A DNA stretch of 13,259 nt from Victivallales bacterium (lineage in GTDB: Bacteria > Verrucomicrobiota > Lentisphaeria > Oligosphaerales > Oligosphaeraceae): positions 1 through 13,259 of the forward strand of contig CAAGGB010000148.1 in NCBI GenBank assembly GCA_900769285.1. Reading direction: 5' to 3'. Position numbers and translations under genes: made by a program. Below the pieces are notes generated by a model. That model searched no databases and was not told where the DNA came from. It saw only the letters and a program-made list of their open reading frames with translations. This document shows, piece after piece, positions 1-6,026 of the stretch (position 1 is its first letter; every line of letters begins with the position of its first letter).

Positions 1-90
1 CGACTCAATCGACTCAATCGACTCAATCGACTCAATCGACTCAATCGACTCAATCGACTCAATCGACACAATCGACTCAATCGACTCAAA
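1..90. repeat. Tandem array of a 9-bp unit, CGACTCAAT
   Basis: About ten head-to-tail copies of CGACTCAAT begin at the first base. All are identical except the eighth (64-72, CGACACAAT) and the last, which breaks down after CGACTCAA. The array probably continues beyond the window's left edge. On the minus strand the unit reads ATTGAGTCG, and the TGA in the final copy (86-88) is the stop codon of the neighbouring four-helix-bundle gene. There are no spacers between units, so this is a satellite-like array and not a CRISPR. A single longer match to it lies at 2747-2760. Confidence 0.95.
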
Positions 91-823
91 TCGGCAACGA
101 GCCTCTGCAGTTCGGGAAAGCACAACAGCTCCAGAATTCACTTCCCATGTTCTTGCCCCGAGAAGCGACTCGTCGTCTCATGGGGCCACCACATTCCGGA
201 CATACGGGAGCATCAGGGCTCTGTTGGGCTACCTGCCTCATTTGTGTAAGCTGTTCACGAAATCCGCCCTTTTCTTGAAAATCCCTTACTGTTTTCTCCA
301 ATTGGTGGTTCAGCATGGAACTAACTCTGGAAATCATCATGAGCAAGACATTTGCAACAGTTTCAGAATCATCCGAATCCAGCCACACTGAAAATTTCTG
401 TTTCTGTCTTAGAATATGGCAACTCGACTCATGCAGCCAATCTGCTGAATGATAATCTGCAGCATCAAGCCGAATCTCATACATTTGTCTCATGGGAAGA
501 CTGCTCTTTGGCCATGGAACTTTATGGTTCTGAAGCAGAAAATGAACATAGTCACCGGCCAACTCGGACAATGAGGCACGAGCAACATCCAGAAGTTTCA
601 GCTCTGTTTCGCATGATGTCTGATGACGTGATGTTCCTTCAGCAATATTCGCAACACAAGAGCGAGCAGCCTGAGTCATCTGATCATATTGACGACCACA
701 CGGATCATTGCCTTTGATAATGAAACGACGGCAAAAAGACTTGGTTCCTAATTGAATGAGATTGGCCATAACCCACGAATCAAGATGCATATAGCCACCT
801 GTTGCAAAAAAACATTTTTCCAT
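86..823 (-). CDS. S23-like four-helix-bundle protein with C-terminal zinc ribbon
   Basis: The protein has 245 residues. Residues about 45-100 carry the signature of the S23/23S rRNA-intervening-sequence four-helix-bundle family: a Gln/Ala-rich helix running into NIAEG (59-63), then Thr-Ser-Arg. The C-terminus (208-245) resembles a topoisomerase I-type C4 zinc ribbon: CPECGG (208-213), a short basic stretch, FWSCC (230-234) and PNC (237-239). I recall a related arrangement described as a four-helix-bundle 'suffix' family, but could not check it. The start is well supported: AAGGAGG at 829-835 sits five bases before ATG. The gene lies 32 bp behind the toroid gene on the same strand and may share its transcript. 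Its base composition is visibly more AT-rich than the rest of the window, which suggests recent transfer. Molecular function is unknown; binding of RNA or DNA is inferred only from the zinc ribbon and family. Confidence 0.82.
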   Translation of the reverse strand: MEKCFFATGGYMHLDSWVMANLIQLGTKSFCRRFIIKGNDPCGRQYDQMTQAARSCVANIAEGTSRHQTSCETELKLLDVARASLSELAGDYVHFLLQNHKVPWPKSSLPMRQMYEIRLDAADYHSADWLHESSCHILRQKQKFSVWLDSDDSETVANVLLMMISRVSSMLNHQLEKTVRDFQEKGGFREQLTQMRQVAQQSPDAPVCPECGGPMRRRVASRGKNMGSEFWSCCAFPNCRGSLPI

Positions 824-855
824 TGTGTCCTCCTTGTGTTGTTGACTTAACTCAT

Positions 856-2442
856 TTAATTAATTCCCAACGCGCGATCAATCCTCTCAAACTCCCCCTC
901 TGGCTGTTCCTTGGCCGGCGTCAGGCGATACGTCGGCAGATAGCGGCAGTAGACCTGCAGGCTGAGCACCATGAGCGTCGTGGTGTACCACGGGTCGTAG
1001 CTCTGCCAGCCGCCACCGCGAACCACCCGGCCAGGCGCCGTCCAACTGCCGTCAGGACGCTGCGCGGCCGACGCCATCCCCACAAAGCGCCGCTGCCATT
1101 CCTGCCAGAGGCGTCCGCCCGCATGGAACGCCGCCTGCGCACAGTAGTACCAGCCGTAGACAGGATTCGAGGTGCCGTCCTTGAGCGACCAGGAGTCGTC
1201 CCAGCGCAGCCGTCCCGCCTTCGGGTCCTCGACCTGAACCACCACCTCCCGGATATGACGAATGCCCGCCTGCGCCTCCGGACAGTCTCCAGCACCCAGC
1301 AACTGCAGGCAGAGCACACCGGCCCCCTGCATCCCGTCGCTGCCACGACCCGCCTTCGTGTAGCCGAACTTGCCCTGACCCGCCTGCCTACCCGCCTTGA
1401 ACGTCGTCTCCCGGATGAACCGGACGCCCTTGCCCAACGCCTCCCACAGCCCGGGAACCTCCGCACCCGCCACATGACCCGCCTTCAGCGCCTGATACTG
1501 CCACGCCGACAGCGACAAATCCCAGCGGGCACCCGTCCGATACGCATAGTCGAACCCACCGCCGCGCTGCTGACCCGCCACAATCCGCCCCAGCGTCCGC
1601 TCCATCGCCCCACGCAGACTCGGCAGCCGCGTCATCCCATACGCCTCCGCCAGCGCATACGCGACCAGCCCATTCACATACGGCTCCGTCTGCTCACGAC
1701 CAAACACGCCATCACCACGCTCCGTCTCCTCGCACAGAAAGCGCATCGCACGCATCACCACCTCGCCATACTGCGACGTCGGCTCATGCTCACCATGCGC
1801 CAGAAACGCCAGCAGCCCCAGCGCCGTCATCGCCGGACGCTGCGTCGGCCCCCACCCGCCATCCGACGCCTGCGTCCGACGTAGCCACTCCAGCGCACGC
1901 CCCACACAACGCTCCGCCTCCACCGACTTCCCACCGCCATACCGACGACCCAGCTCACGACGCCCCCTGCCACTCCGCCCCGCATACAGCGATGCCACCT
2001 GGCACGACGTCCGCGCCACCTGCATCCGCCGCACCGCCGTGAAGTCCGCCTGCGCCTCCGCCATCACCGGCACCACCAGCTCCCCCATCACCGGCTCCGC
2101 CATCGCCGAAACCACCGCCGTCGTCGTCGACGACGCCTCCAGCGACACCGGACACGACGACTCCGGCACCTGCAACGGCTCCTCCAGCGGCAGCTCCTCC
2201 ACCACCGGCTCCTCCAGCGGCGGCTCCTCCACCGCCGGCTCCCCCACCATAACCTCCACCGACGACACCACCGCCCGCGGTGCCTCCGGACGATACAGCC
2301 AGAAGCACACCAGCACCGCCACCACATGAAACGCCAGCGACATCAGCACACCGCCCATCCCCAGACGCGACGCATCCACGCGCACACCAGATCGCCTCAC
2401 CCCATGCGCCACGCGCAGCCGCACCGCACCCTTCCGCCGCAC
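856..2442 (-). CDS. Membrane-anchored prenyltransferase/squalene-cyclase-like alpha-toroid protein
   Basis: As read, the frame is open from a GTG at 2442 and gives 528 residues. Residues 1-28 are Arg-rich and 30-50 form one hydrophobic segment like the N-terminal anchor of TonB-type proteins. Residues 69-92 are a Glu-Pro-rich linker with an EEP repeat. From about 175 to 505 come repeated helical units with Gly/Trp-rich turns (DGGWG 194-198, GGGF 294-297, DGSW 464-467, GGGWQSYDPWY 477-486), typical of alpha/alpha toroids of the prenyltransferase/squalene oxidase type. I see no DXDD or DCTAE catalytic motif, so cyclase activity is not supported. The real start is probably ATG at 2513-2515, which has a strong AAGGAGG at 2525-2531. 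That ATG is out of frame because of a G9 tract at 2460-2468; with eight G the protein would be 552 residues. The gene is predicted to sit in the inner membrane with a periplasmic toroid domain. Confidence is high for the fold and low for the function. Confidence 0.75.
   Translation of the reverse strand: MRRKGAVRLRVAHGVRRSGVRVDASRLGMGGVLMSLAFHVVAVLVCFWLYRPEAPRAVVSSVEVMVGEPAVEEPPLEEPVVEELPLEEPLQVPESSCPVSLEASSTTTAVVSAMAEPVMGELVVPVMAEAQADFTAVRRMQVARTSCQVASLYAGRSGRGRRELGRRYGGGKSVEAERCVGRALEWLRRTQASDGGWGPTQRPAMTALGLLAFLAHGEHEPTSQYGEVVMRAMRFLCEETERGDGVFGREQTEPYVNGLVAYALAEAYGMTRLPSLRGAMERTLGRIVAGQQRGGGFDYAYRTGARWDLSLSAWQYQALKAGHVAGAEVPGLWEALGKGVRFIRETTFKAGRQAGQGKFGYTKAGRGSDGMQGAGVLCLQLLGAGDCPEAQAGIRHIREVVVQVEDPKAGRLRWDDSWSLKDGTSNPVYGWYYCAQAAFHAGGRLWQEWQRRFVGMASAAQRPDGSWTAPGRVVRGGGWQSYDPWYTTTLMVLSLQVYCRYLPTYRLTPAKEQPEGEFERIDRALGIN
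2177..2236. repeat. Two 30-bp in-frame tandem repeats encoding the EEP linker
   Basis: Two adjacent 30-bp copies, 2177-2206 and 2207-2236, differ at about two positions. They encode the Glu-Glu-Pro-rich linker between the membrane anchor and the toroid domain. Copy-number change in units of ten residues would alter linker length without shifting the frame. Confidence 0.75.
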
Positions 2443-2459
2443 CCGCAGCGTCCGACCAA

Positions 2460-2468
2460 CCCCCCCCC
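2460..2468. other. Nine-base homopolymer (G9 on the minus strand) at the toroid gene 5' end
   Basis: Nine consecutive C on the plus strand lie between the best-supported start (ATG at 2513-2515, with AAGGAGG) and the body of the toroid protein. With nine bases the ATG frame enters a Gly/Ala-rich shadow frame. With eight it joins the toroid frame directly. This is a possible phase-variable switch, a transcriptional slippage site, or a sequencing error. Confidence 0.75.
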
Positions 2469-2520
2469 GACTCGACCTTCCCTCGACCCACCTGACTCAC
2501 CAGCCGTATGCGCATCGCTT

Positions 2521-2531
2521 CCCCCCTCCTT
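2521..2531 (-). promoter_or_regulatory. Strong ribosome binding site pointing to ATG at 2515
   Basis: On the minus strand this reads AAGGAGGGGGG, followed after AAGCG by ATG (2515-2513). It is a better start signal than anything near the GTG at 2442, and is the main reason to suspect that the toroid gene begins upstream and is frame-interrupted. Confidence 0.65.
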
Positions 2532-2583
2532 GACTCCCACCACACTAATCTGAAACCTGCATCTGTCTTTCGAATTTTCTACT

Positions 2584-2611
2584 AGTATACACTTGCTATC
2601 GAGCAATGCAA
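2584..2611 (-). promoter_or_regulatory. Predicted sigma70-type promoter for the toroid/S23-like unit
   Basis: The minus strand has TTGCAT at 2611-2606, a 16-base spacer, and TATACT at 2589-2584. Transcription would begin near 2577, leaving a leader of about 60 bases before ATG 2515. The region is AT-rich compared with its surroundings and is divergent from the GH127 promoter. Confidence 0.55.
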
Positions 2612-2634
2612 ATTTAAATTCAGAAAAATTCCTT

Positions 2635-2666
2635 TCGGTTGCGTTTTGGCTAACCGAGGCTAGAAT
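2635..2666 (+). promoter_or_regulatory. Predicted GH127 promoter with overlapping inverted repeat
   Basis: A -35-like TTGCGT (2639-2644) is separated by 16 bases from a -10-like TAGAAT (2661-2666). A 6-bp inverted repeat, TCGGTT (2635-2640) and AACCGA (2652-2657), covers the -35 element and spacer, a typical place for a repressor operator. Both elements are read from sequence only. Confidence 0.5.
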
Positions 2667-2674
2667 AGGGAGCC

Positions 2675-2742
2675 GTCGGGAGGAAACCGCCGCGACAGCG
2701 CCGCCTGTCCCGACACTGCATCCCGGAGGCTGACGCCCTCCG
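2675..2742 (+). promoter_or_regulatory. Structured 5' leader of the GH127 gene
   Basis: Two hairpins can form in the predicted leader. GTCGGGA (2675-2681) pairs with TCCCGAC (2708-2714), and CGGAGG (2724-2729) pairs with CCTCCG (2737-2742). The second buries a GGAGG that resembles a ribosome binding site. I do not recognise a known riboswitch class. Confidence 0.4.
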
Positions 2743-2746
2743 TCAC

Positions 2747-2760
2747 CAATCGACTCAATC
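2747..2760. repeat. Isolated copy of the left-end repeat sequence
   Basis: These 14 bases, CAATCGACTCAATC, match the 1-90 array exactly and then diverge. They lie immediately before the GH127 ribosome binding site (TGAGGAG, 2761-2767). Together with the array they form direct repeats enclosing the S23-like gene, the toroid gene and the divergent promoter region. Confidence 0.85.
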
Positions 2761-2776
2761 TGAGGAGAAACCCACC

Positions 2777-4693
2777 ATGCGCATCGAGAACTGCTTTCAC
2801 GTACCATCGTTGAGTGACGTCCGTCTGCTGGGGCTGCCGGGTGAGACGCTGGCGCGGTTTGCGTATGAGCGGATGGAGTCCGAGGAGGCCTGGGACGTGG
2901 TGTACCGCGAGGCAGCGGAGGCGTTTGAGCGGAAGCTGGACGACGCGAGCGGCGTGGTCGGCCTCTGGCAGGGCGAGTTCTGGGGCAAGCTGGTCATCAG
3001 CGCCTGCCGCTACGCCGAGTACAGCGGCCATGCGGCGCTGAAGGAGCGTCTGCGCCGCGAGACGCTGCGGTTCATCACGCTGCAGGAGCCGGACGGCTAT
3101 CTGGGCACCTACCGCGACTCGCTGCGCATGTTCTCGCCGACCGACATGGAGGCGTCACGCCGGGTGATGGGCTGGGCGTGCAACTGGAACTGGAACGTGT
3201 GGTGCCGCAAGTACACGCTGTGGGGGCTGCTGGAGGCCTACCGCGTCCTCGGCGACCGCCCACTCCTCGACGCGGCCGTCCGCCTCGCCGACCATCTGCT
3301 CCGCCAGCTCGCCGAGCACCACATCCGCATCCAGGACACCGGCACCTTCGGCGGACTCCCATCCTGCTCCATCATCAAGCCCATGCTCCTCCTCCACGAC
3401 GCCACCGGCAACCCCGACTACCTCCAGTTCGCCATCACCTGCGCCCAGGCCTTCGACGACCCCTCCGGACGCTGCCCCAACCTCATCGCCAACGCCCGCA
3501 CCGGACGACCCATCCACGAATGGTACCCCAACTCCGAACGCTGGGCCAAGGCCTACGAGATGATGTCCGTCCTCGACGGCTTCTGCGAACTCTACCGACA
3601 CACCGGCGACCGCACCTACCTCGACACCGCCCAGACCCTCCACCGGCTCCTCCGTACCCACGAGCGGAACCTCCTCGGCTCCGTCGGCTACAACGACATC
3701 TTCGCCCACGCCGCCGCCACCGCCGACGCCATCTCCGAACCCTGCGACCACATCCACTGGATGCGGCTCTGCCACGAGCTCTACCTCCTCACCGGAAACC
3801 TCGCCTATGTCGACGACTTCGAGGCCTGCTACCTCAACGCCTTCCAGGCCGCCGTCTTCCGCGACGGTCGCTGGGGCGCGCGCGGCGTCCGCTCACAGGG
3901 TCGACACTTCAGCGTCCACGAGCAGGCCGGCATGAAGCACAACCACTGCTGCGTCAACAACCTCCCGCGCGGCTTCCTCAACGCCGCCCAGCTCGCCGTC
4001 ACCTACAGCGACCACGGCCTCGCCGTCAACCTCTACTCGCCCCTCCTCGCGCACCTCCGCACGCCCTTCGGCGACCTCCACGTGACCATCGGCGACGGAC
4101 TCCTCCCCAGCGGACGACTCCAGATCCGCGTCGTCTCCGACGCCCCACGGCCCGCCCCCATCTCCCTGCGCATCCCCGCCTGGTCCGCCCGCACCACCGT
4201 CACCTGCCGCGGCGTCACCTCCACGCCCCCGCGCGCCACCTACTGCGACGTCACCGCACTCCCCCTCCGCGAGACCCTCATCGAGCTCCAGCTCGACATG
4301 ACGCCGCACCTCCACGAGCTGCCCGCGCCCTTCCAGCCCGTCCCGCCCGACGACTGGCGCGCCCACCGCTGGTGCTGCGCCGCCAGCGACGCCGCCGCGC
4401 CCTACGACATCATGCTCAAGCAGCCGCGCTGCACCCTCACCGCCGGACCCTTCCTCCTCGCACGCTCAGCCGAACTCGGCAACTCCCACGACGAGATGTT
4501 CGGCCCGCACTCCCTCGCCGGACACCACGCCTCCTGCTCCCTCACACCCCTCCCCACCCAACCGCCCCACGCCGCGCGCTTCAACGCCACCTTCTCCATC
4601 CCGCCACACCGCTGGTCCACCACCGTCTGCGACTACGGCACCGCCGCCAATGCCCTCTCCGACAACCCAACCGCCTTCTCCATCTTCTTCTGA
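2777..4693 (+). CDS. GH127-family (DUF1680) glycoside hydrolase, putative beta-L-arabinofuranosidase
   Basis: The protein has 638 residues, the usual size for GH127. It has an (alpha/alpha)6 barrel in the first two thirds and a beta-rich C-terminal part. Known GH127 enzymes such as bifidobacterial HypBA1 use a zinc-bound cysteine nucleophile held by a Glu-x-Cys pair and a Cys-Cys pair. Here these appear as E321-P-C323 and C391-C392 within HCCVNN. The motif WMRLC-x4-LTG between them also matches the family. The acid/base Glu, usually 16 residues before the Glu-x-Cys, is not obvious: D307 in NDIF is the nearest candidate. No signal peptide is visible, so the enzyme is probably cytoplasmic and acts on imported oligosaccharides. 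TGAGGAG lies ten bases before the ATG. Codon use changes from mixed G/C endings to almost all C endings after about 3230. The specific substrate is not established. Confidence 0.82.
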   Translation: MRIENCFHVPSLSDVRLLGLPGETLARFAYERMESEEAWDVVYREAAEAFERKLDDASGVVGLWQGEFWGKLVISACRYAEYSGHAALKERLRRETLRFITLQEPDGYLGTYRDSLRMFSPTDMEASRRVMGWACNWNWNVWCRKYTLWGLLEAYRVLGDRPLLDAAVRLADHLLRQLAEHHIRIQDTGTFGGLPSCSIIKPMLLLHDATGNPDYLQFAITCAQAFDDPSGRCPNLIANARTGRPIHEWYPNSERWAKAYEMMSVLDGFCELYRHTGDRTYLDTAQTLHRLLRTHERNLLGSVGYNDIFAHAAATADAISEPCDHIHWMRLCHELYLLTGNLAYVDDFEACYLNAFQAAVFRDGRWGARGVRSQGRHFSVHEQAGMKHNHCCVNNLPRGFLNAAQLAVTYSDHGLAVNLYSPLLAHLRTPFGDLHVTIGDGLLPSGRLQIRVVSDAPRPAPISLRIPAWSARTTVTCRGVTSTPPRATYCDVTALPLRETLIELQLDMTPHLHELPAPFQPVPPDDWRAHRWCCAASDAAAPYDIMLKQPRCTLTAGPFLLARSAELGNSHDEMFGPHSLAGHHASCSLTPLPTQPPHAARFNATFSIPPHRWSTTVCDYGTAANALSDNPTAFSIFF

Positions 4694-4787
4694 ACCTTAC
4701 CATAGCTGCTTTTACTGAACGAATGAAGCCTAGTTCGTATCGTTATCAATTTTTCTGTAAAAATTTCAAAAAAATCTCTCTGGCGAG

Positions 4788-4815
4788 TTGACAAGCTGTC
4801 GGAAAGCGTTATCTT
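4788..4815 (+). promoter_or_regulatory. Strong sigma70-type promoter upstream of a double terminator
   Basis: A perfect TTGACA (4788-4793), a 16-base spacer and TATCTT (4810-4815) predict a start near 4822. The hexamers and spacing are the same as in the promoter before the pil operon (6825-6852). The flanking DNA is AT-rich. The first intrinsic terminator begins only about 15 bases after the predicted start. Confidence 0.72.
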
Positions 4816-4821
4816 AATCCT

Positions 4822-4901
4822 CGTGCAAGAAAGTTTAGCCCTGGCGTTCAATCTCCTTCCCACCTCCCTCTCCTCCCCCAACTGAACGCCAGGGCTTTTT
4901 T
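4822..4901 (+). ncRNA. Candidate small RNA: 14-bp hairpin with a 32-nt C/U-rich loop
   Basis: The predicted transcript of about 80 nt has no start codon. It folds into a perfect 14-bp stem, 4837-4850 paired with 4883-4896, ending in six T (4896-4901). The 32-base loop is almost entirely C and T, with two CCTCC motifs (4863-4867, 4872-4876) that are complementary to Shine-Dalgarno sequences. CTCTCCTCC (4868-4876) is perfectly complementary to GGAGGAGAG (6011-6019), the ribosome binding site of the membrane-protein gene after dapA. Small RNAs with C-rich loops that bind ribosome binding sites are an established class. Assigning this one to it is inference. It could instead be an attenuator for dapA or only a terminator for GH127. 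Confidence 0.5.
4837..4901 (+). terminator. Intrinsic terminator with a 14-bp stem and unusually long loop
   Basis: AGCCCTGGCGTTCA (4837-4850) pairs perfectly with TGAACGCCAGGGCT (4883-4896) and is followed by a T run. It would stop both GH127 read-through and transcripts from the 4788 promoter. Confidence 0.85.
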
Positions 4902-4940
4902 CTCCTCCGCCCATCGTGGTGGGAGGAAACCAGCCGAAGA

Positions 4941-4971
4941 CCACCGCGCATCGCGCCGGTGGCTTTTTTTT
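4941..4971 (+). terminator. Second intrinsic terminator
   Basis: CCACCG (4941-4946) plus CGC pairs with GCG (4953-4955) and CGGTGG (4957-4962) around an ATC loop, with one bulged C, followed by eight T (4964-4971). A GTGGTGG just upstream (4916-4922) could pair with the left arm and compete with it, which would allow attenuation. The spacer 4694-5112 contains no convincing gene. Confidence 0.8.
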
Positions 4972-4994
4972 GCCCTGTCCAGCAGCCTGCGAAA

Positions 4995-5010
4995 GGGGCG
5001 GCGGAGCCCC
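4995..5010. other. Small GC-rich hairpin in the dapA upstream region
   Basis: GGGGC (4995-4999) and GCCCC (5006-5010) surround a six-base loop just before the predicted dapA promoter. It has no T run, so it is not a terminator. It resembles common dispersed GC-rich palindromes. Confidence 0.4.
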
Positions 5011-5018
5011 CGTTCCAG

Positions 5019-5047
5019 TTGCGAAGGAGCCGTTATCGCATTATGGT
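5019..5047 (+). promoter_or_regulatory. Predicted dapA promoter
   Basis: TTGCGA (5019-5024), a 17-base spacer and TATGGT (5042-5047) form a moderate sigma70-like promoter downstream of both terminators. It would let dapA be transcribed independently of the 4788 promoter. Confidence 0.45.
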
Positions 5048-5112
5048 ATGTAAATTCAGCAAGAACCATCAGACCATCCACGTGACATGACTTTTCAAGG
5101 AGGCAGTCAACT

Positions 5113-5985
5113 ATGATTTTCCAAGGGTGCTACACGGCGCTGGTGACGCCATTCCGCGATGGCGTCGTCGACTACGCGGCGCTGGAGCGTTTGGTCGAGG
5201 AGCAGATTGCGGCCGGTGTGTCCGGCGTGCTGCCGGTCGGCACGACGGGCGAATCGCCGACGCTCTCCTACCGCGAGCATGACGCCGTCATCGAGTTCGT
5301 GGTGCGCAAGGTCAACCACCGCATCCAGGTCATCGCCGGCACCGGCGCCAACTCGACCGAGGAGGCCCGCGCCCTCAGCCGGCACGCCGCCGACGTCGGC
5401 GCCGACGCCACCCTCCAGGTCACGCCCTACTACAACAAGCCCACCCCCGAGGGACTCTACCGGCACTTCTCCGAGGTCGCCGAATTCTCCGGCATCCCCG
5501 CCGTCCTCTACAACGTCCCCGGGCGCACCGGCCGCGAAATCCCCCTCGACGTCGTCCAGCGCCTCGCCGCGCACCCACTCATCGGCGCCATCAAGGAGGC
5601 CGCCGGCAGCGTCGAGCGCGTCAACGCCATCCGCGACCGCTGCGACCTGCCCATCCTCAGCGGCGACGACAGCCTCACCCTCCCCATGATGGCCGTCGGG
5701 GCCAGCGGCGTCATCAGCGTCGCCTCGAACATCATCCCCAAGGACGTGTCTCTCATGGTGAGCCGCATGCTCCAGGGCGACCTCGCCGGCGCCTACGCCA
5801 TCCACCGGCAGTTCTATCCACTCTTCCGCGACCTCTTCGTCGAGTCCAACCCCATCCCCATCAAGGCCGCCATGGCCGAGCTCAAGATGCTCTGCGAGGA
5901 ATACCGGCTCCCCATGTGCGAGATGGAACCCGCCAACCGCGCCAAGCTCATCGCCTCCATGAAGCGCTGCGGACTGCTGAAGTAA
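5113..5985 (+). CDS. dapA: 4-hydroxy-tetrahydrodipicolinate synthase
   Basis: The enzyme condenses pyruvate with L-aspartate semialdehyde, the first step of the diaminopimelate/lysine branch that supplies peptidoglycan and lysine. It is a 290-residue cytoplasmic TIM-barrel, close to the E. coli length, and key residues keep E. coli numbering: T44-T45 in GTTGE, Y106-Y107 in the YYNKP motif, Y133 and R138 in YNVPGR, and the Schiff-base lysine K161 in IKEAAGS. The substrate-binding GDD and GASGVISVASN motifs are present near the end of the barrel. AAGGAGG (5097-5103) lies nine bases before the ATG. It is probably cotranscribed with the membrane protein 41 bp downstream. The leader holds two terminators and possibly an attenuator, so expression may be regulated by termination. 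No lysine riboswitch is recognisable. Codons become strongly C-ending after about 5300. Confidence 0.97.
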   Translation: MIFQGCYTALVTPFRDGVVDYAALERLVEEQIAAGVSGVLPVGTTGESPTLSYREHDAVIEFVVRKVNHRIQVIAGTGANSTEEARALSRHAADVGADATLQVTPYYNKPTPEGLYRHFSEVAEFSGIPAVLYNVPGRTGREIPLDVVQRLAAHPLIGAIKEAAGSVERVNAIRDRCDLPILSGDDSLTLPMMAVGASGVISVASNIIPKDVSLMVSRMLQGDLAGAYAIHRQFYPLFRDLFVESNPIPIKAAMAELKMLCEEYRLPMCEMEPANRAKLIASMKRCGLLK

Positions 5986-6026
5986 CCCCCCCACACACAC
6001 CACACGCACCGGAGGAGAGAGACCGC

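Noticed and set aside
1..90. CRISPR array
   Set aside because: The units are 9 bp and directly adjacent, with no unique spacers and no cas genes nearby.
352..717. Plus-strand reading frame opposite the S23-like gene
   Set aside because: It lies wholly antisense to a gene with family motifs and a good ribosome binding site, and shows no recognisable domain.
802..1884. Long plus-strand Arg/Pro-rich reading frame opposite the toroid gene
   Set aside because: Low-complexity translation from GC-rich antisense DNA, without a start signal or motif.
1955..2545. Gly/Ala-rich minus-strand protein starting upstream of the toroid gene
   Set aside because: Only its first 15-20 residues look real, as the likely true start of the toroid gene. 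The remainder is a shifted shadow frame after the G9 tract.
3178..4791. 537-residue plus-strand frame inside GH127
   Set aside because: Its Arg/Pro/His-rich product is the alternative frame of C-ending codons. The GH127 frame has the catalytic motifs.
4972..5112. Lysine riboswitch before dapA
   Set aside because: The conserved lysine-element core sequences are not seen. Only terminators and a small GC hairpin are present.
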